From positions 1,550,992 to 1,614,991 of the forward strand of contig NZ_CP132333.1 of assembly GCF_030758935.1 (NCBI RefSeq): a DNA stretch of 64,000 nt. Direction: 5' to 3'. Source of the stretch: Geothrix sp. PMB-07. GTDB taxonomy: Bacteria > Acidobacteriota > Holophagae > Holophagales > Holophagaceae. The translations under genes and the position numbers were made by a program. How positions within the stretch are numbered: the first letter of the stretch is position 1; every line of letters starts with the position of its first letter. Under the pieces are notes generated by a model, which saw only the letters and a program-made list of their open reading frames with translations, was not told the origin of the DNA and made no database searches. Positions 26,759 to 34,908 of this stretch are shown here, one piece after another.

Positions 26759-26786
26759 TCAAGTCGGATCGGAAAGCCGCCGATAG
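26759..26786 (+). promoter_or_regulatory. Possible sigma-28 (FliA-type) promoter
   Basis: GCCGATAG at 26779-26786 matches seven of eight bases of the FliA -10 (GCCGATAA). TCAAGTCG at 26759-26766 matches five of eight of the -35 (TAAAGTTT), with 12 rather than 11 bases between. Transcription would begin almost at the ATG at 26794, implying a nearly leaderless message. The match matters because the next gene encodes a flagellar-rod-like protein. Confidence 0.35.
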
Positions 26787-26793
26787 ATTCCCC

Positions 26794-27111
26794 ATGGACG
26801 TTGCAGGCATCGCACTCTCCGGTCTTCGCGCTTCCAGCGCTGGATTGGCTGTGCAGGCCAACAACGTGGCCAACCAGTTGTCTGGCGGATACAAGGCTAA
26901 GCGCGCAGACCTGGTGGCTGAAGCCTCGGGGGGGGTGCGGGTGTCGGGTGTCTCAGAAGACCCCACACCCGCCGGCCCCGAAGGCTCGAATGTCGATCTC
27001 GCCACTGAAACGGTGCAGGGCATGGGCTTTGACCTGATGTACAAAGCCAATCTGAAGGTCCTTAAATCCCAGGATGAGCTGACGAAGGCGACTCTGGACT
27101 TGAAGGCCTAA
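26794..27111 (+). CDS. Orphan flagellar basal-body-rod-like protein
   Basis: The 105-residue product has the N-terminal Flg_bb_rod signature (IALSGLRASSAGLAVQANNVANQLSGGYKA split over residues 5-35) and a C-terminal helix like the FlgC/FlgG tail (VDLATETVQGMGFDLMYKANLKVLKSQDE). The middle is short, so it is smaller than FlgB or FlgC (about 130-150 residues). The ATG at 26794 lacks a clear ribosome binding site. No other flagellar structural gene is in the window. It may be a rod/hook-family accessory protein; I am confident of the family, not of the role. Confidence 0.78.
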   Translation: MDVAGIALSGLRASSAGLAVQANNVANQLSGGYKAKRADLVAEASGGVRVSGVSEDPTPAGPEGSNVDLATETVQGMGFDLMYKANLKVLKSQDELTKATLDLKA

Positions 27112-27183
27112 GGATTCCGGACCCTTCAGCGACATCGGGCGATAGCTGGAAGCCTTCGAGCGGTTTCCTCGTAGACTGTTTCC

Positions 27184-28386
27184 ATGCACGCACGCACCTG
27201 GCTCTCGGTTCTGTCGCTTCCCCTGGTGGCCGCTTTCACCGTGCCGGTGATGCAGCAGGGCAACCCTCCGAAACCTCAGCCGCAGGCCGGGGCCAAGGCC
27301 GCGCCCCAGGATCCCCTGGCGGGACTGTCCGACATCCAAGATGTGCTTTCCCTCGTGCAGCAGAATTACGTCGATCCGCCCGACATGGAGAAGGTGGTGT
27401 CAGGTGGTGTGCAGGCCGTGCTGGAGCGGTCCCACCCCCTGAACGCCTACCTGACCGCCGAGGACCTTCGCCTGCCGGACCCTGGGCCAGCCGAGGCCGG
27501 CTTGGTGGTGGTCAAGCGAAACATCTACGCCACGGTCGTGGCGGTGACGCCCGGCGGACCCGCCGCAAAAGCCGGCATCCAGCCCGGTGACGTCATCCGC
27601 AAGGTGGATGGGGATTCCGTGGGCTACCTCAGCGCCTGGTCCCTGGAGCGCAAGATGCACGGCCCTGAAGGCTCGTCGCTGGACCTCTACCGCTACAACG
27701 CCAATGGCGACCTCACCAAAACCACCGTGGTGCGCCAGCGCCTGAGCCCAGGTGCCGTGGCCATCAAGCAGGGGCAGGGCGCCCTCATGGCCTCGCTGCC
27801 GGATCTGGCCCCGGGTCGCGCTGAGGAATTGAAGAAGCTGCTGGCGGCGGCTGATCGCTCCCAGACCTTGCTGCTCGACCTGCGTCAGTGCCAGAAGGGC
27901 GCCATGGAAGAGGCCGCCGCGGTGGCGGGTCTGCTGGGTGCCACGGGTACCTTCGCCACCCTGCAGGAGGCTGGCAAGCCCGAGCGCCAGGTACCCGTGG
28001 TGGGCCAAGGCACGCCCTTCGCCCGTCTGCTGCTTCTCACCGGACGCTCCACCCTCGGGGCCCCGGAAGTCTTGGCTTCCTGCCTCAAGAAGGGCGGCGC
28101 CAAGACCTTCGGTGAGCGGACACCCGGCCTCGGCGTGGAACGGTCCCGTTTCCCCCTGAAGCAGGGCGGGGCCGTGGAACTGGTGTCCAAGCGCTGGATC
28201 GGCCTGGGCGGTGAGAAGCTGGATCGGCAGGGCATCATCCCGGATCAGGTGCTGCGCATGGCGGACAGCGAGGATGCCCTCGCCAGGGTAATGACGGCCC
28301 TGGCCGCGCCGCCCAAGACCGCGGGTCAGGCTTCTGAAGCTGGCGGCGCATCGAAAGCTGAGCCCGCTCCGAAGCCCCTCCACTAA
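27184..28386 (+). CDS. S41/CtpA-like PDZ protein lacking the catalytic residues
   Basis: The 400-residue exported protein has a signal peptide (about 1-22), a Pro/Gln-rich linker, a PDZ domain (about 105-190; AGLVVV...GGPAAKAGIQPGDVIRKVDG) and an S41-like core from 200. The core keeps the LLLDLRQCQKG and EVLASCLKKGGAKTFGERTPG landmarks of C-terminal processing proteases. Aligning the Glu after the active-site loop, the catalytic Ser position is Gly292, the Lys position is Leu316 and the Gln position is Arg320. It is therefore probably a binding protein rather than a protease. It heads an operon with the deacetylase-like and beta-lactamase genes. Confidence 0.82.
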   Translation: MHARTWLSVLSLPLVAAFTVPVMQQGNPPKPQPQAGAKAAPQDPLAGLSDIQDVLSLVQQNYVDPPDMEKVVSGGVQAVLERSHPLNAYLTAEDLRLPDPGPAEAGLVVVKRNIYATVVAVTPGGPAAKAGIQPGDVIRKVDGDSVGYLSAWSLERKMHGPEGSSLDLYRYNANGDLTKTTVVRQRLSPGAVAIKQGQGALMASLPDLAPGRAEELKKLLAAADRSQTLLLDLRQCQKGAMEEAAAVAGLLGATGTFATLQEAGKPERQVPVVGQGTPFARLLLLTGRSTLGAPEVLASCLKKGGAKTFGERTPGLGVERSRFPLKQGGAVELVSKRWIGLGGEKLDRQGIIPDQVLRMADSEDALARVMTALAAPPKTAGQASEAGGASKAEPAPKPLH

Positions 28387-29324
28387 TGGCTGCTGGCAAG
28401 CGGAAAGGCGCTTCCACCCTGGCCTTGGTGGGCTGGGCCCTGCTCATGCTGGGGCTGGGGCTGGGCGTGGGTGTGGTGCTGGGCCAGCAAGGCTGCAACC
28501 GGCGGGAGGCCCCCGCCAAGCGAGACACAGCGCCCCGACCTGAATCGAAAAAGCCGGAGAAAAAGCAGCCGGAGTCCAAGCCGAAACCCAGTCCCGAAGC
28601 GACGAAAGCCAGCCCTGATGCGCCCCGGGTGCCGAGCCAGGAGCCGGAGCACCCGCTGCCCCGCTTCGCCCTCGTCATCGACGATCTGGGCTACATGCAG
28701 CCGGAAGTGGTGACCCGTCTCTGCAGCCTATCCATTCCCTTCAGCGTGGCGGTGCTGCCCTACCAGGAACACACTCGGGAGAGCGCTGACATCGCCCACC
28801 GGCTGGGCAAGGAAGTGATGCTGCATCTGCCCATGGAGCCCGTGGGGTATCCCGGGCCGGGCCGGGATCCTGGGCCCTACGCGATCCTCTACAACCTTCA
28901 GGAAACCGAGATCCGCCGCCGTGTGCGCATGGCGCTGGATGAGATTCCCCATCGCGTCGGTGTGAACAACCACATGGGCAGCCGCATCACGCCGGACCGA
29001 ACCCGCATGGGGTGGGTGCTGCAGGAGATCAAGGCGTGGAAATGCTTCTTCGTGGATAGCCGCACCGAGAAGGACAGCGTGGCCTACGACGTGGCCGAAC
29101 AGATGGGCGTTCCGGCCGTGCAGCGGAAGGTCTTCCTGGATGACGACAAGGCCTTCCCCGAAATGGAGAAGCAGTGGGACCGGGCGCTGAAGTTGGCGGC
29201 GAAGGAGGGCTCGGTGCTGGTCATCGGCCACATCTACCCGGAAACCGTGGAGGCCCTGGAGAAGCTGGTGCCCCGCACCAAGGGGCAGGTGCGTTTCGTG
29301 ACGGCGGGGCAGCTGGTCAAGTGA
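28386..29324 (+). CDS. Divergent polysaccharide deacetylase family protein (YibQ-like)
   Basis: The 312-residue product has an N-terminal membrane anchor (about residues 12-33), then a Lys/Pro/Glu-rich linker to about residue 90. The catalytic-fold domain carries the family landmarks ALVIDDLGYM, VAVLPYQEHTRE, VMLHLPMEP, GVNNHMGS and VIGHIYPET. In proteobacteria these genes commonly sit beside ctpA and envC; here too it directly follows the CtpA-like gene, with overlapping TAATG. The substrate is unproven but a peptidoglycan-related role is inferred. The next gene's GTG overlaps its stop. Confidence 0.9.
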   Translation: MAAGKRKGASTLALVGWALLMLGLGLGVGVVLGQQGCNRREAPAKRDTAPRPESKKPEKKQPESKPKPSPEATKASPDAPRVPSQEPEHPLPRFALVIDDLGYMQPEVVTRLCSLSIPFSVAVLPYQEHTRESADIAHRLGKEVMLHLPMEPVGYPGPGRDPGPYAILYNLQETEIRRRVRMALDEIPHRVGVNNHMGSRITPDRTRMGWVLQEIKAWKCFFVDSRTEKDSVAYDVAEQMGVPAVQRKVFLDDDKAFPEMEKQWDRALKLAAKEGSVLVIGHIYPETVEALEKLVPRTKGQVRFVTAGQLVK

Positions 29325-30061
29325 GGCGCGTGCTCCTGCTCCTCTCTTCGGTCGTGGCCTTCGGACAGGATTGGACCGAGGCCCAGGTGGCCAGGGCCTT
29401 GGCGCCCTTCGATTACGTGCTGTTGCTGGATCGCGGCGTCTCTGCCCAGCGCTGGTCCCATGCCCTGAAGGCCTCGGACGCCTTCCTGCCCTGTTCCACC
29501 TTCAAGCTGCCCCATGCCCTCATCGCCCTGGACACGGGCGTGATCACCTTGCGGGAGAACCGGAAGCGCTGCAACGCACAGGAATGCCACAGCAGCCATG
29601 GGGAACTGGATCTCGCCGAGGCCATTCGCGTGTCCTGTGTGAGCTACTTCCGCCAGACCGCCCGCGCCATCGGGCCGGAGCGAATGGCTGCCGGGCTGGC
29701 GAAGCTGGGCTATCCCGCCACAGGAACGCTGGAACCGCTCGATGGCTTCTGGCTCACGGGCGGCATGCGGATCACGGCCGAGCAGCAGCTGCGGTGGATC
29801 CGGCGCTTCTACACCGAGGCCCTGCCGGTGAAGGCCGAGCATCTCGAGGCGGTCCGCGCGGCCTCCCTGCGCACCGGGGCCGGCGATTGGGCGATCCAAG
29901 GCAAGACCGGCGCCACCGGGCAGGAGCTCGGTTGGTTTGTCTGCCAGGCCTCGCGGGAAGGGTCTGCTCGTTGGATGGTGATCCTCTTGAAAGGGAAGGG
30001 GGCCACCGGCACCGAAGCCGAGCGGCGTCTCAGGGCTCTCCTCAGCGGTGAAATCCGGTAG
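29321..30061 (+). CDS. Class D (OXA-type) beta-lactamase
   Basis: The 246-residue product begins at a GTG overlapping the deacetylase stop (GTGA), giving a signal peptide of about 15 residues. Class D motifs are in order: S59-T-F-K62 (nucleophile and the carbamylated Lys in family members), S105-C-V107 followed by SYFRQTARAIG, and K195-T-G197 followed by GWFV. The phrases FLPCSTFKLPHALIALDTG and DGFWLTGGMRIT are typical of OXA enzymes. It is expected to hydrolyse beta-lactams in the periplasm; spectrum cannot be told. Its place as last gene of a cell-wall operon, not on a mobile element, suggests an intrinsic chromosomal enzyme. A penicillin-binding sensor role is the alternative. Confidence 0.88.
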   Translation: MRRVLLLLSSVVAFGQDWTEAQVARALAPFDYVLLLDRGVSAQRWSHALKASDAFLPCSTFKLPHALIALDTGVITLRENRKRCNAQECHSSHGELDLAEAIRVSCVSYFRQTARAIGPERMAAGLAKLGYPATGTLEPLDGFWLTGGMRITAEQQLRWIRRFYTEALPVKAEHLEAVRAASLRTGAGDWAIQGKTGATGQELGWFVCQASREGSARWMVILLKGKGATGTEAERRLRALLSGEIR

Positions 30062-30069
30062 GATCTAAG

Positions 30070-30126
30070 CATTCTGGCGATGGTGTCCGCCCCATAACCG
30101 CTCCTCGAGCTGATGGCGCCTACGGT
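30070..30126 (+). ncRNA. Fluoride riboswitch (crcB motif)
   Basis: GGCGATGG at 30076-30083 starts the aptamer. GGTGTC (30082-30087) pairs with GGCGCC (30115-30120), GGCG (30076-30079) can pair with CGCC (30088-30091), and ATAACCGCTC-ctc-GAGCTGATGGCGCCTAC completes the second hairpin and conserved junction. The conserved blocks GGCGATGG, AACCGC and GCTGATGGCGCCTAC match known crcB-motif aptamers base for base in order. It ends about 22 bases before the CLC exporter's ATG. No T-tract terminator is present between, so control is probably by access to the ribosome binding site GGGAGG. Confidence 0.95.
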
Positions 30127-30148
30127 TTTCTTCCGGGAGGGCGTGGGC

Positions 30149-31390
30149 ATGGATACGGTGAAGCGGGCTGGATTCGTCCTGTGGGATGGGGTGGCGGGTT
30201 CTCTCGTGGGTCTGTTGGCAGGGCTTGCCTCGGCGGGTTTCATGTGGCTGCTGGAGCGGGTGATCCACTTGCGGGAACAGCACCTCTGGCTGCTGTGGCT
30301 GCTACCTCTATTCGGTGTGTTATCAGCCTGGCTCTATCAGCGATTTGGCGCTGCCTCCGAGGGCGGCAACCGCCTGGTCTTCGATGAGGTGATCGATTTC
30401 CAAGGTCGCGTGCCCTCGCGCATGGCGCCGTTGGTGCTTGCGGGCACGCTGCTGTCGCATCTGGGTGGGGCTTCTGTGGGCCGGGAAGGCACGGCGGTGC
30501 AAATGGGCGCCAGCCTGGCCCGCAGCCTCGGAAAACTGCAGGGCACCAAGCTGGGTTCCTGGTTCCGGCTGACCGAATCGCGGCAGCGGCTGCTGCTCAT
30601 GGCGGGCGTGTCTGGCGGTTTCGGTTCGCTGTTCGGAACGCCGGTGGCTGGCGCCATCTTCGGCATGGAGGTCATCGCCATCGGCAAACTGCACTACGAG
30701 GGCCTGCTCGTCTGCACGGCAGCTTCCTTCGTGGGCGACTGGGTCTGCCGAGGCCTCGGCGCGCCGCACGCGCGGTTCCTGGTGGCGGCCCAGCCCTGGA
30801 GTGCCGCGTTGGGGCTGAAGCTGCTGCTGTTCGCCCTGCCGGTGGCCCTGGTGGCGGGGGGCTTTTCGGAAGCGATGCAGGCACTGGGGGGTTGGGTGCG
30901 CGCGCGCGTGGCTTCCCCGTTGTGGCGTCCCTTCCTGGGTGGTCTGGCCATGATTGGCCTGGTCTGGCTGTTCCGCCGCACGGATTTCCTCAACCTGGGC
31001 ACCGTCTGGTTTCCGGCGGTACTCCAGGGCGCGGCGCCGGTGCCATCCTGGGCCTTCGGGGCCAAGTTCCTGTTCACGGTGGTGGCCCTGGGTTTTGGCT
31101 TCAAGGGCGGTGAGGTGACGCCTCTCTTCGCCATCGGCGCCCTGCTGGGGGCGGCCTGCGCGCCTCTGTTGGGCGTGCCCGTGCCCTACCTCGGCGCCCT
31201 GGGTTTCGCGGCAGTGTTCGCCACGGCCAGCAACACGCCCATCGCCTCGCTGCTGCTGGGTGCGGAACTCTTCGGAGCGGCCTTCCTCGGCCCCTTGGCC
31301 CTCATCTGCTTCCCGGCCTACATCCTGGTAGGACATCGGGGCATCTACGGCGCGCATCGGGTGCAGACCCGCAAGGATTTGGCGGATTGA
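30149..31390 (+). CDS. CLC-type fluoride/proton antiporter (EriC/CLC-F)
   Basis: The 413-residue inner-membrane protein is a CLC family member. Helix phrases include GGASVGREGTAVQMG (glutamate gate) and GSLFGTPVAGAIFGME. The GSGIP chloride-selectivity motif is absent, which points to the CLC-F clade that exports fluoride. The fluoride riboswitch immediately upstream supports this strongly. The start at 30149 (MDTVKRAG) is preceded by GGGAGG at correct spacing; a 12-codon longer frame would run into the riboswitch. About ten to twelve membrane helices are evident. It is adjacent to the class D beta-lactamase but probably regulated separately. Confidence 0.9.
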   Translation: MDTVKRAGFVLWDGVAGSLVGLLAGLASAGFMWLLERVIHLREQHLWLLWLLPLFGVLSAWLYQRFGAASEGGNRLVFDEVIDFQGRVPSRMAPLVLAGTLLSHLGGASVGREGTAVQMGASLARSLGKLQGTKLGSWFRLTESRQRLLLMAGVSGGFGSLFGTPVAGAIFGMEVIAIGKLHYEGLLVCTAASFVGDWVCRGLGAPHARFLVAAQPWSAALGLKLLLFALPVALVAGGFSEAMQALGGWVRARVASPLWRPFLGGLAMIGLVWLFRRTDFLNLGTVWFPAVLQGAAPVPSWAFGAKFLFTVVALGFGFKGGEVTPLFAIGALLGAACAPLLGVPVPYLGALGFAAVFATASNTPIASLLLGAELFGAAFLGPLALICFPAYILVGHRGIYGAHRVQTRKDLAD

Positions 31391-31396
31391 GTTGGT

Positions 31397-32026
31397 TCAG
31401 CCGTGGCTGCAGCCGCAGCCGCCGGTGAAGTCCTGGCGATTGGCGGCGCGGATCATGCTGCGCCCCTCCCAGCCGATGAGCAGGGCCAGGGCCAGGGCGG
31501 CGGCGCCATCCACCCACCAGAGCGAGGGCACCAGCAGAAACAGAAGGCTGCCCGCGAAGAGCACGCCAGAGAGTTGGATGCAGGCCCGGCTGCAGGCGGC
31601 ATCGGCCTCCAAGGCTGCACTGTCCAGCACTTTCGCCGTCTGGAGCTTGGCCCGCCAGAGGGCGAACATGAAGGACAGCGACAGCGCTGAGATGATCAGG
31701 CCCGGCAGGGTGGTCGGCGGGTGGCGGTGGGCGGTGAGCTGGAGTATCGCGCCTCCGGCGATCCCGAGGGCGAGGGCCGCGAACAGCCAGCCGATGCGCC
31801 GGGTGGCTTGGCGTTCCCGCTCGAGGTTGCCGTGATCCAGCAGCTTCCAGAGCACCAGCAGGGCCGAAGCCACTTCGATGAAACTGTCGGCGCCGAAGCC
31901 GAAGAGGGCGAGGGAATCATCGGCCCACCCAAAGGCCATGGACACCAGGCCTTCCACCAGGTTGTAGGCGATGGTCAGCCCCGCGAGCCAGAGGGCCCGT
32001 CTGCGCCACCGCTCCCGGTCAGGAAT
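31397..32026 (-). CDS. Cation-efflux family membrane protein, probable non-canonical start
   Basis: The product shows the transmembrane half of cation diffusion facilitators: YNLVEGLVSMAFGWADDSLALFGFGADSFIEVASA with the metal-site Asp, five to six helices, and a Cys/His tail GGCGCSHG. The first GTG (31957) would cut off the conserved start of the first helix. The homologous-looking reading continues 23 codons upstream (PDRERWRRRALWLAGLTIAYNL) without ATG, GTG or TTG before an in-frame TGA. ATT at 32026, seven bases after GAGGGA and overlapping the upstream gene's end, is the likeliest start (209 residues). The cytoplasmic CDF domain is absent, as in the short cation-transporter subfamily. Confidence 0.78.
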   Translation of the reverse strand: MPDRERWRRRALWLAGLTIAYNLVEGLVSMAFGWADDSLALFGFGADSFIEVASALLVLWKLLDHGNLERERQATRRIGWLFAALALGIAGGAILQLTAHRHPPTTLPGLIISALSLSFMFALWRAKLQTAKVLDSAALEADAACSRACIQLSGVLFAGSLLFLLVPSLWWVDGAAALALALLIGWEGRSMIRAANRQDFTGGCGCSHG

Positions 32027-32459
32027 GGGCTTCCCTCACCTTGCGGGCCTTCACCAGCACCAGGGTCGATCCGGTAGGCGTGCGCTCCATGGTGACTTCA
32101 TCCATCACCTGACGCATGAAGAAGACGCCGCGGCCGCCGGGCTTGAGCAGGTTCTCGGGCAGGTTGGGATCAGGCAGGGCCTCCAGGTCCACGCCGGGGC
32201 CGCGATCCTCGATGCGGATCTCGAAACGGTCCACCCTGGGCGTGAAGGTCACCTTGACGGACTTGTCCTTCTGCAGCTTGTTGCCGTGCCGCATGGCGTT
32301 GGCGATGCCTTCCTGGATGGCCAGCCACAGCCGCTCGCCGTCTTCCTGGGTGAAGCTGAGGTGCTTGAGGAACTCCGCGCCCACGACCTGAATCAGGTCG
32401 ATGAAGCGGAGATCCGTGTTGCACGTGAGGACGACGGGCAATAGGGCGGGATGGGCCAT
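32019..32459 (-). CDS. RsbW-type anti-sigma regulatory factor kinase
   Basis: The 146-residue cytoplasmic protein is a GHKL ATPase of the RsbW/SpoIIAB class. The N box is IQEGIANAMRHGN near residues 48-60, the G1 box is EDRGPGVD, and the G2 box is PGGRGVFFMRQVMD. Such kinases phosphorylate anti-sigma antagonists or bind a sigma factor. No STAS partner or sigma gene lies nearby in the window. It overlaps the cation-efflux gene by eight bases and is divergent from the nitric oxide reductase gene (199-base gap). Confidence 0.9.
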   Translation of the reverse strand: MAHPALLPVVLTCNTDLRFIDLIQVVGAEFLKHLSFTQEDGERLWLAIQEGIANAMRHGNKLQKDKSVKVTFTPRVDRFEIRIEDRGPGVDLEALPDPNLPENLLKPGGRGVFFMRQVMDEVTMERTPTGSTLVLVKARKVREAHS

Positions 32460-32658
32460 GGAAGAAGAATCCCTTTCAAGAGATCAGGAGAACCACGCTC
32501 AAGGTACTTGGAATCCTGCCTCCCAGGCCAGTGGTTTTGCCAGGGCAGGGGTGAGTGGCGGCGTGCCTTGGATCACAATTAAGAATAGTTGGTCTTAAAT
32601 ATGGAATTTTGTGAAACACTGCTTTTCGGCGAGCAGATGCGCCCCGATGGAGGTTCCC

Positions 32659-34890
32659 ATGAAGGCAAGATGGTGGCTGGTGTTGCTGGTGCTCCTGGCG
32701 GGCTTTGGCGTGCTGGGACTGGGCGGGCGGCAGATCGCCCAGAACGCGCCGCCGATTCCGCAACGGGTGGTGACGGAGGATGGAACCCTCCTGGTGGGAC
32801 CGGGCCAGATCCTCGAGGGCCAGGTCAGCTACCTGGGTCACGGCGGCCAGCACATCGGCTCCATCTGGGGCCATGGGGCCTATCTGGCACCGGACTGGAC
32901 GGCCAAGGCGCTGCACCAGTGGGCCTCCCACACGTTGGAAGGCGCCCGGGCTGAGGGCGGATCCTCCGCCGATGCCCAGGCCAAAACCATATCTGTATTT
33001 CAGGACAATAGGTATGAATCATCCAGCGGCACGTTGACTCTAAGTTCGGCCCAGGCAGCGGCCTATCTGAAGACCCGCGCCGAACTGGCGAAAATCGCCG
33101 TGGAGGGCGACAGGGGCGCCGCCATTCCAGCCCACTGGATTCCCACGATGCAGGAAGGCGAACGCGTGGCCGACTTCTGGCTGTGGACGGCTTGGACCGC
33201 CGCGGCCCGCCGTCCCGGCATGGATCACAGCTACACCCAGAACTGGCCCCAGGAATCCCTGGTGGGCAACACGATCACGCCCATCAGCCATCTGTGGAGC
33301 ATCCTTTCCATCATTTTGCTGATCCTGGGCGTGGGCCTGATGATCTGGCACCACGCCAGCCAGCCCGCCGAGGACTTCCCCGCGCCCCAGGCCATTCCGG
33401 CCGCTCCCGCCACGCCCAGCCAGCGTTGGTCGGCCCTCTACTTCGCCGTGGCCATGGCGTTGTTCCTCGTGCAGATCGGCATGGGCGTGCTCACGGCCCA
33501 CGATGCCGTCGAGGGCAATGGCCTCTACGGCATCGACCTTTCGCACATCCTGCCCTACGCGGCATCGCGCACATGGCACCTGCAGCTGGCCGTCTTCTGG
33601 ATCGCCACGTGCTGGCTGGCCACGGGCCTCTATCTGGGCCCCAAGCTCAGCGCCAAGGAGCCCAAGGGCCAATGGCTGGGCGTGGCGGGCCTGCTGGCTG
33701 CCCTGGTGGTGGTGGTGGTCGGCGCCCTCGCCGGAGCGCACCAAGCCATCGTGGGCAAGCTGTCGGGCTCCTTCATGCTGGGCCACCAGGGCTATGAATA
33801 CGTGGAGCTGGGCCGCCTTTGGCAGATCTTGCTGACGGCCGGCATGCTCATTTGGCTGGTGCTGGTGCTGCGGGTGCTGATCCCCGCTCTGAAGGGCGAG
33901 AAGGGCCGCCTGGGCCTGCTCAAGCTCTTCGTGCTGTCGGCCATCGCCATCCCGCTCTTCTATTCCGCGGGCTTCATGTACACCCGCGAGACCCATGTCG
34001 CCCTCGCCGAATACTGGCGCTGGTGGGTGGTCCACCTCTGGGTGGAGGGCTTCTTCGAGGTCTTCGCCACGGTGGCCATTGCGCTGCTCTCCACCCGCAT
34101 GGGCCTGCTGCGCGAGAGCACCGCCCTGCGTGCCGTGAGCACCTCCATGGGGCTCTTCCTGGGCAGCGGCGTCATCGGCACCTTCCACCACCTCTACTAC
34201 ACGGGCTCGCCGGCCTCCATCTCGGCCCTGGGTTCCGTGTTCAGTGCGCTGGAGATCGTGCCCCTCACCATCGTGGGCTTCGAGATCGCCCAGAGTCTAA
34301 AAGCCGGCAAGGCCATCGGCAGTGGTTATGAGTGGCCCTTCAAGTTCTTCGCCGCCGTCTGCTTCTGGAACCTCATCGGCGCCGGTGTCTTCGGCATGCT
34401 GATCAACCCGCCCTCGGTGCTCTACTTCGGCCAGGGCCTCAACACCACGCCCATTCACAGCCACGCGGCCCTCTTCGGCGTCTACGGCTTCCTCGCCATC
34501 TCGCTCATGCTCTTCGCCCTGCGCGGCATGACGCCGGACAAGGCCTGGGACGAGAAGTGGCTGAAGGTCGGCTTCTGGGGACTGAACCTGGGTCTGGTGC
34601 TCATGCTGGTGTTCTCGCTGATCCCAAGCGGTTTCTATCAGATCGCCCAGAGCCTCGAGCACGGCACCTGGTACGCCCGCGGCGCTGAGGTGGTGCAGAG
34701 CCCCCTCATGCGCACCTTCACCTGGCTGCGCATGCCGGGCGATGTGCTCTTCGGCCTCGGCGCCTTGGCGGTGATCCTCTTCACGTTCAAGGCTGTCGTG
34801 GGTGCCTGGGGGTGGAGGACGGTGGAGGAAACTGATTCCACGCGGGAAACCGCAGATGGTGCGGTGGTCTGCGCCGTGGTCAACGACTGA
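32659..34890 (+). CDS. norB: Quinol-dependent nitric oxide reductase (qNOR)
   Basis: qNOR reduces two NO to N2O in the inner membrane with electrons from quinol. The 743-residue length and fused N-terminal periplasmic domain (GQVSYLGHGGQHIGSIWGHGAYLAPDW) distinguish it from cytochrome-c-type NorB. The catalytic core has about 12 helices with the heme/FeB His ligands in VVHLWVEGFFEVF, HHLYYTG and HSHAALFG, with the Glu residues usual for NOR. The ATG at 32659 has GGAGG five bases upstream; an earlier ATG at 32611 is less likely. The upstream 199 bases contain an AT-rich patch (32568-32605), but I could not identify an NO-regulator site with confidence. Confidence 0.94.
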   Translation: MKARWWLVLLVLLAGFGVLGLGGRQIAQNAPPIPQRVVTEDGTLLVGPGQILEGQVSYLGHGGQHIGSIWGHGAYLAPDWTAKALHQWASHTLEGARAEGGSSADAQAKTISVFQDNRYESSSGTLTLSSAQAAAYLKTRAELAKIAVEGDRGAAIPAHWIPTMQEGERVADFWLWTAWTAAARRPGMDHSYTQNWPQESLVGNTITPISHLWSILSIILLILGVGLMIWHHASQPAEDFPAPQAIPAAPATPSQRWSALYFAVAMALFLVQIGMGVLTAHDAVEGNGLYGIDLSHILPYAASRTWHLQLAVFWIATCWLATGLYLGPKLSAKEPKGQWLGVAGLLAALVVVVVGALAGAHQAIVGKLSGSFMLGHQGYEYVELGRLWQILLTAGMLIWLVLVLRVLIPALKGEKGRLGLLKLFVLSAIAIPLFYSAGFMYTRETHVALAEYWRWWVVHLWVEGFFEVFATVAIALLSTRMGLLRESTALRAVSTSMGLFLGSGVIGTFHHLYYTGSPASISALGSVFSALEIVPLTIVGFEIAQSLKAGKAIGSGYEWPFKFFAAVCFWNLIGAGVFGMLINPPSVLYFGQGLNTTPIHSHAALFGVYGFLAISLMLFALRGMTPDKAWDEKWLKVGFWGLNLGLVLMLVFSLIPSGFYQIAQSLEHGTWYARGAEVVQSPLMRTFTWLRMPGDVLFGLGALAVILFTFKAVVGAWGWRTVEETDSTRETADGAVVCAVVND

Positions 34891-34908
34891 AGTCGGCCCT
34901 GAATGAGT

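Noticed and set aside
32568-32605. Possible NsrR or FNR/DNR site upstream of qNOR
   Set aside because: Half-site-like AT stretches exist, but neither symmetric consensus is met.
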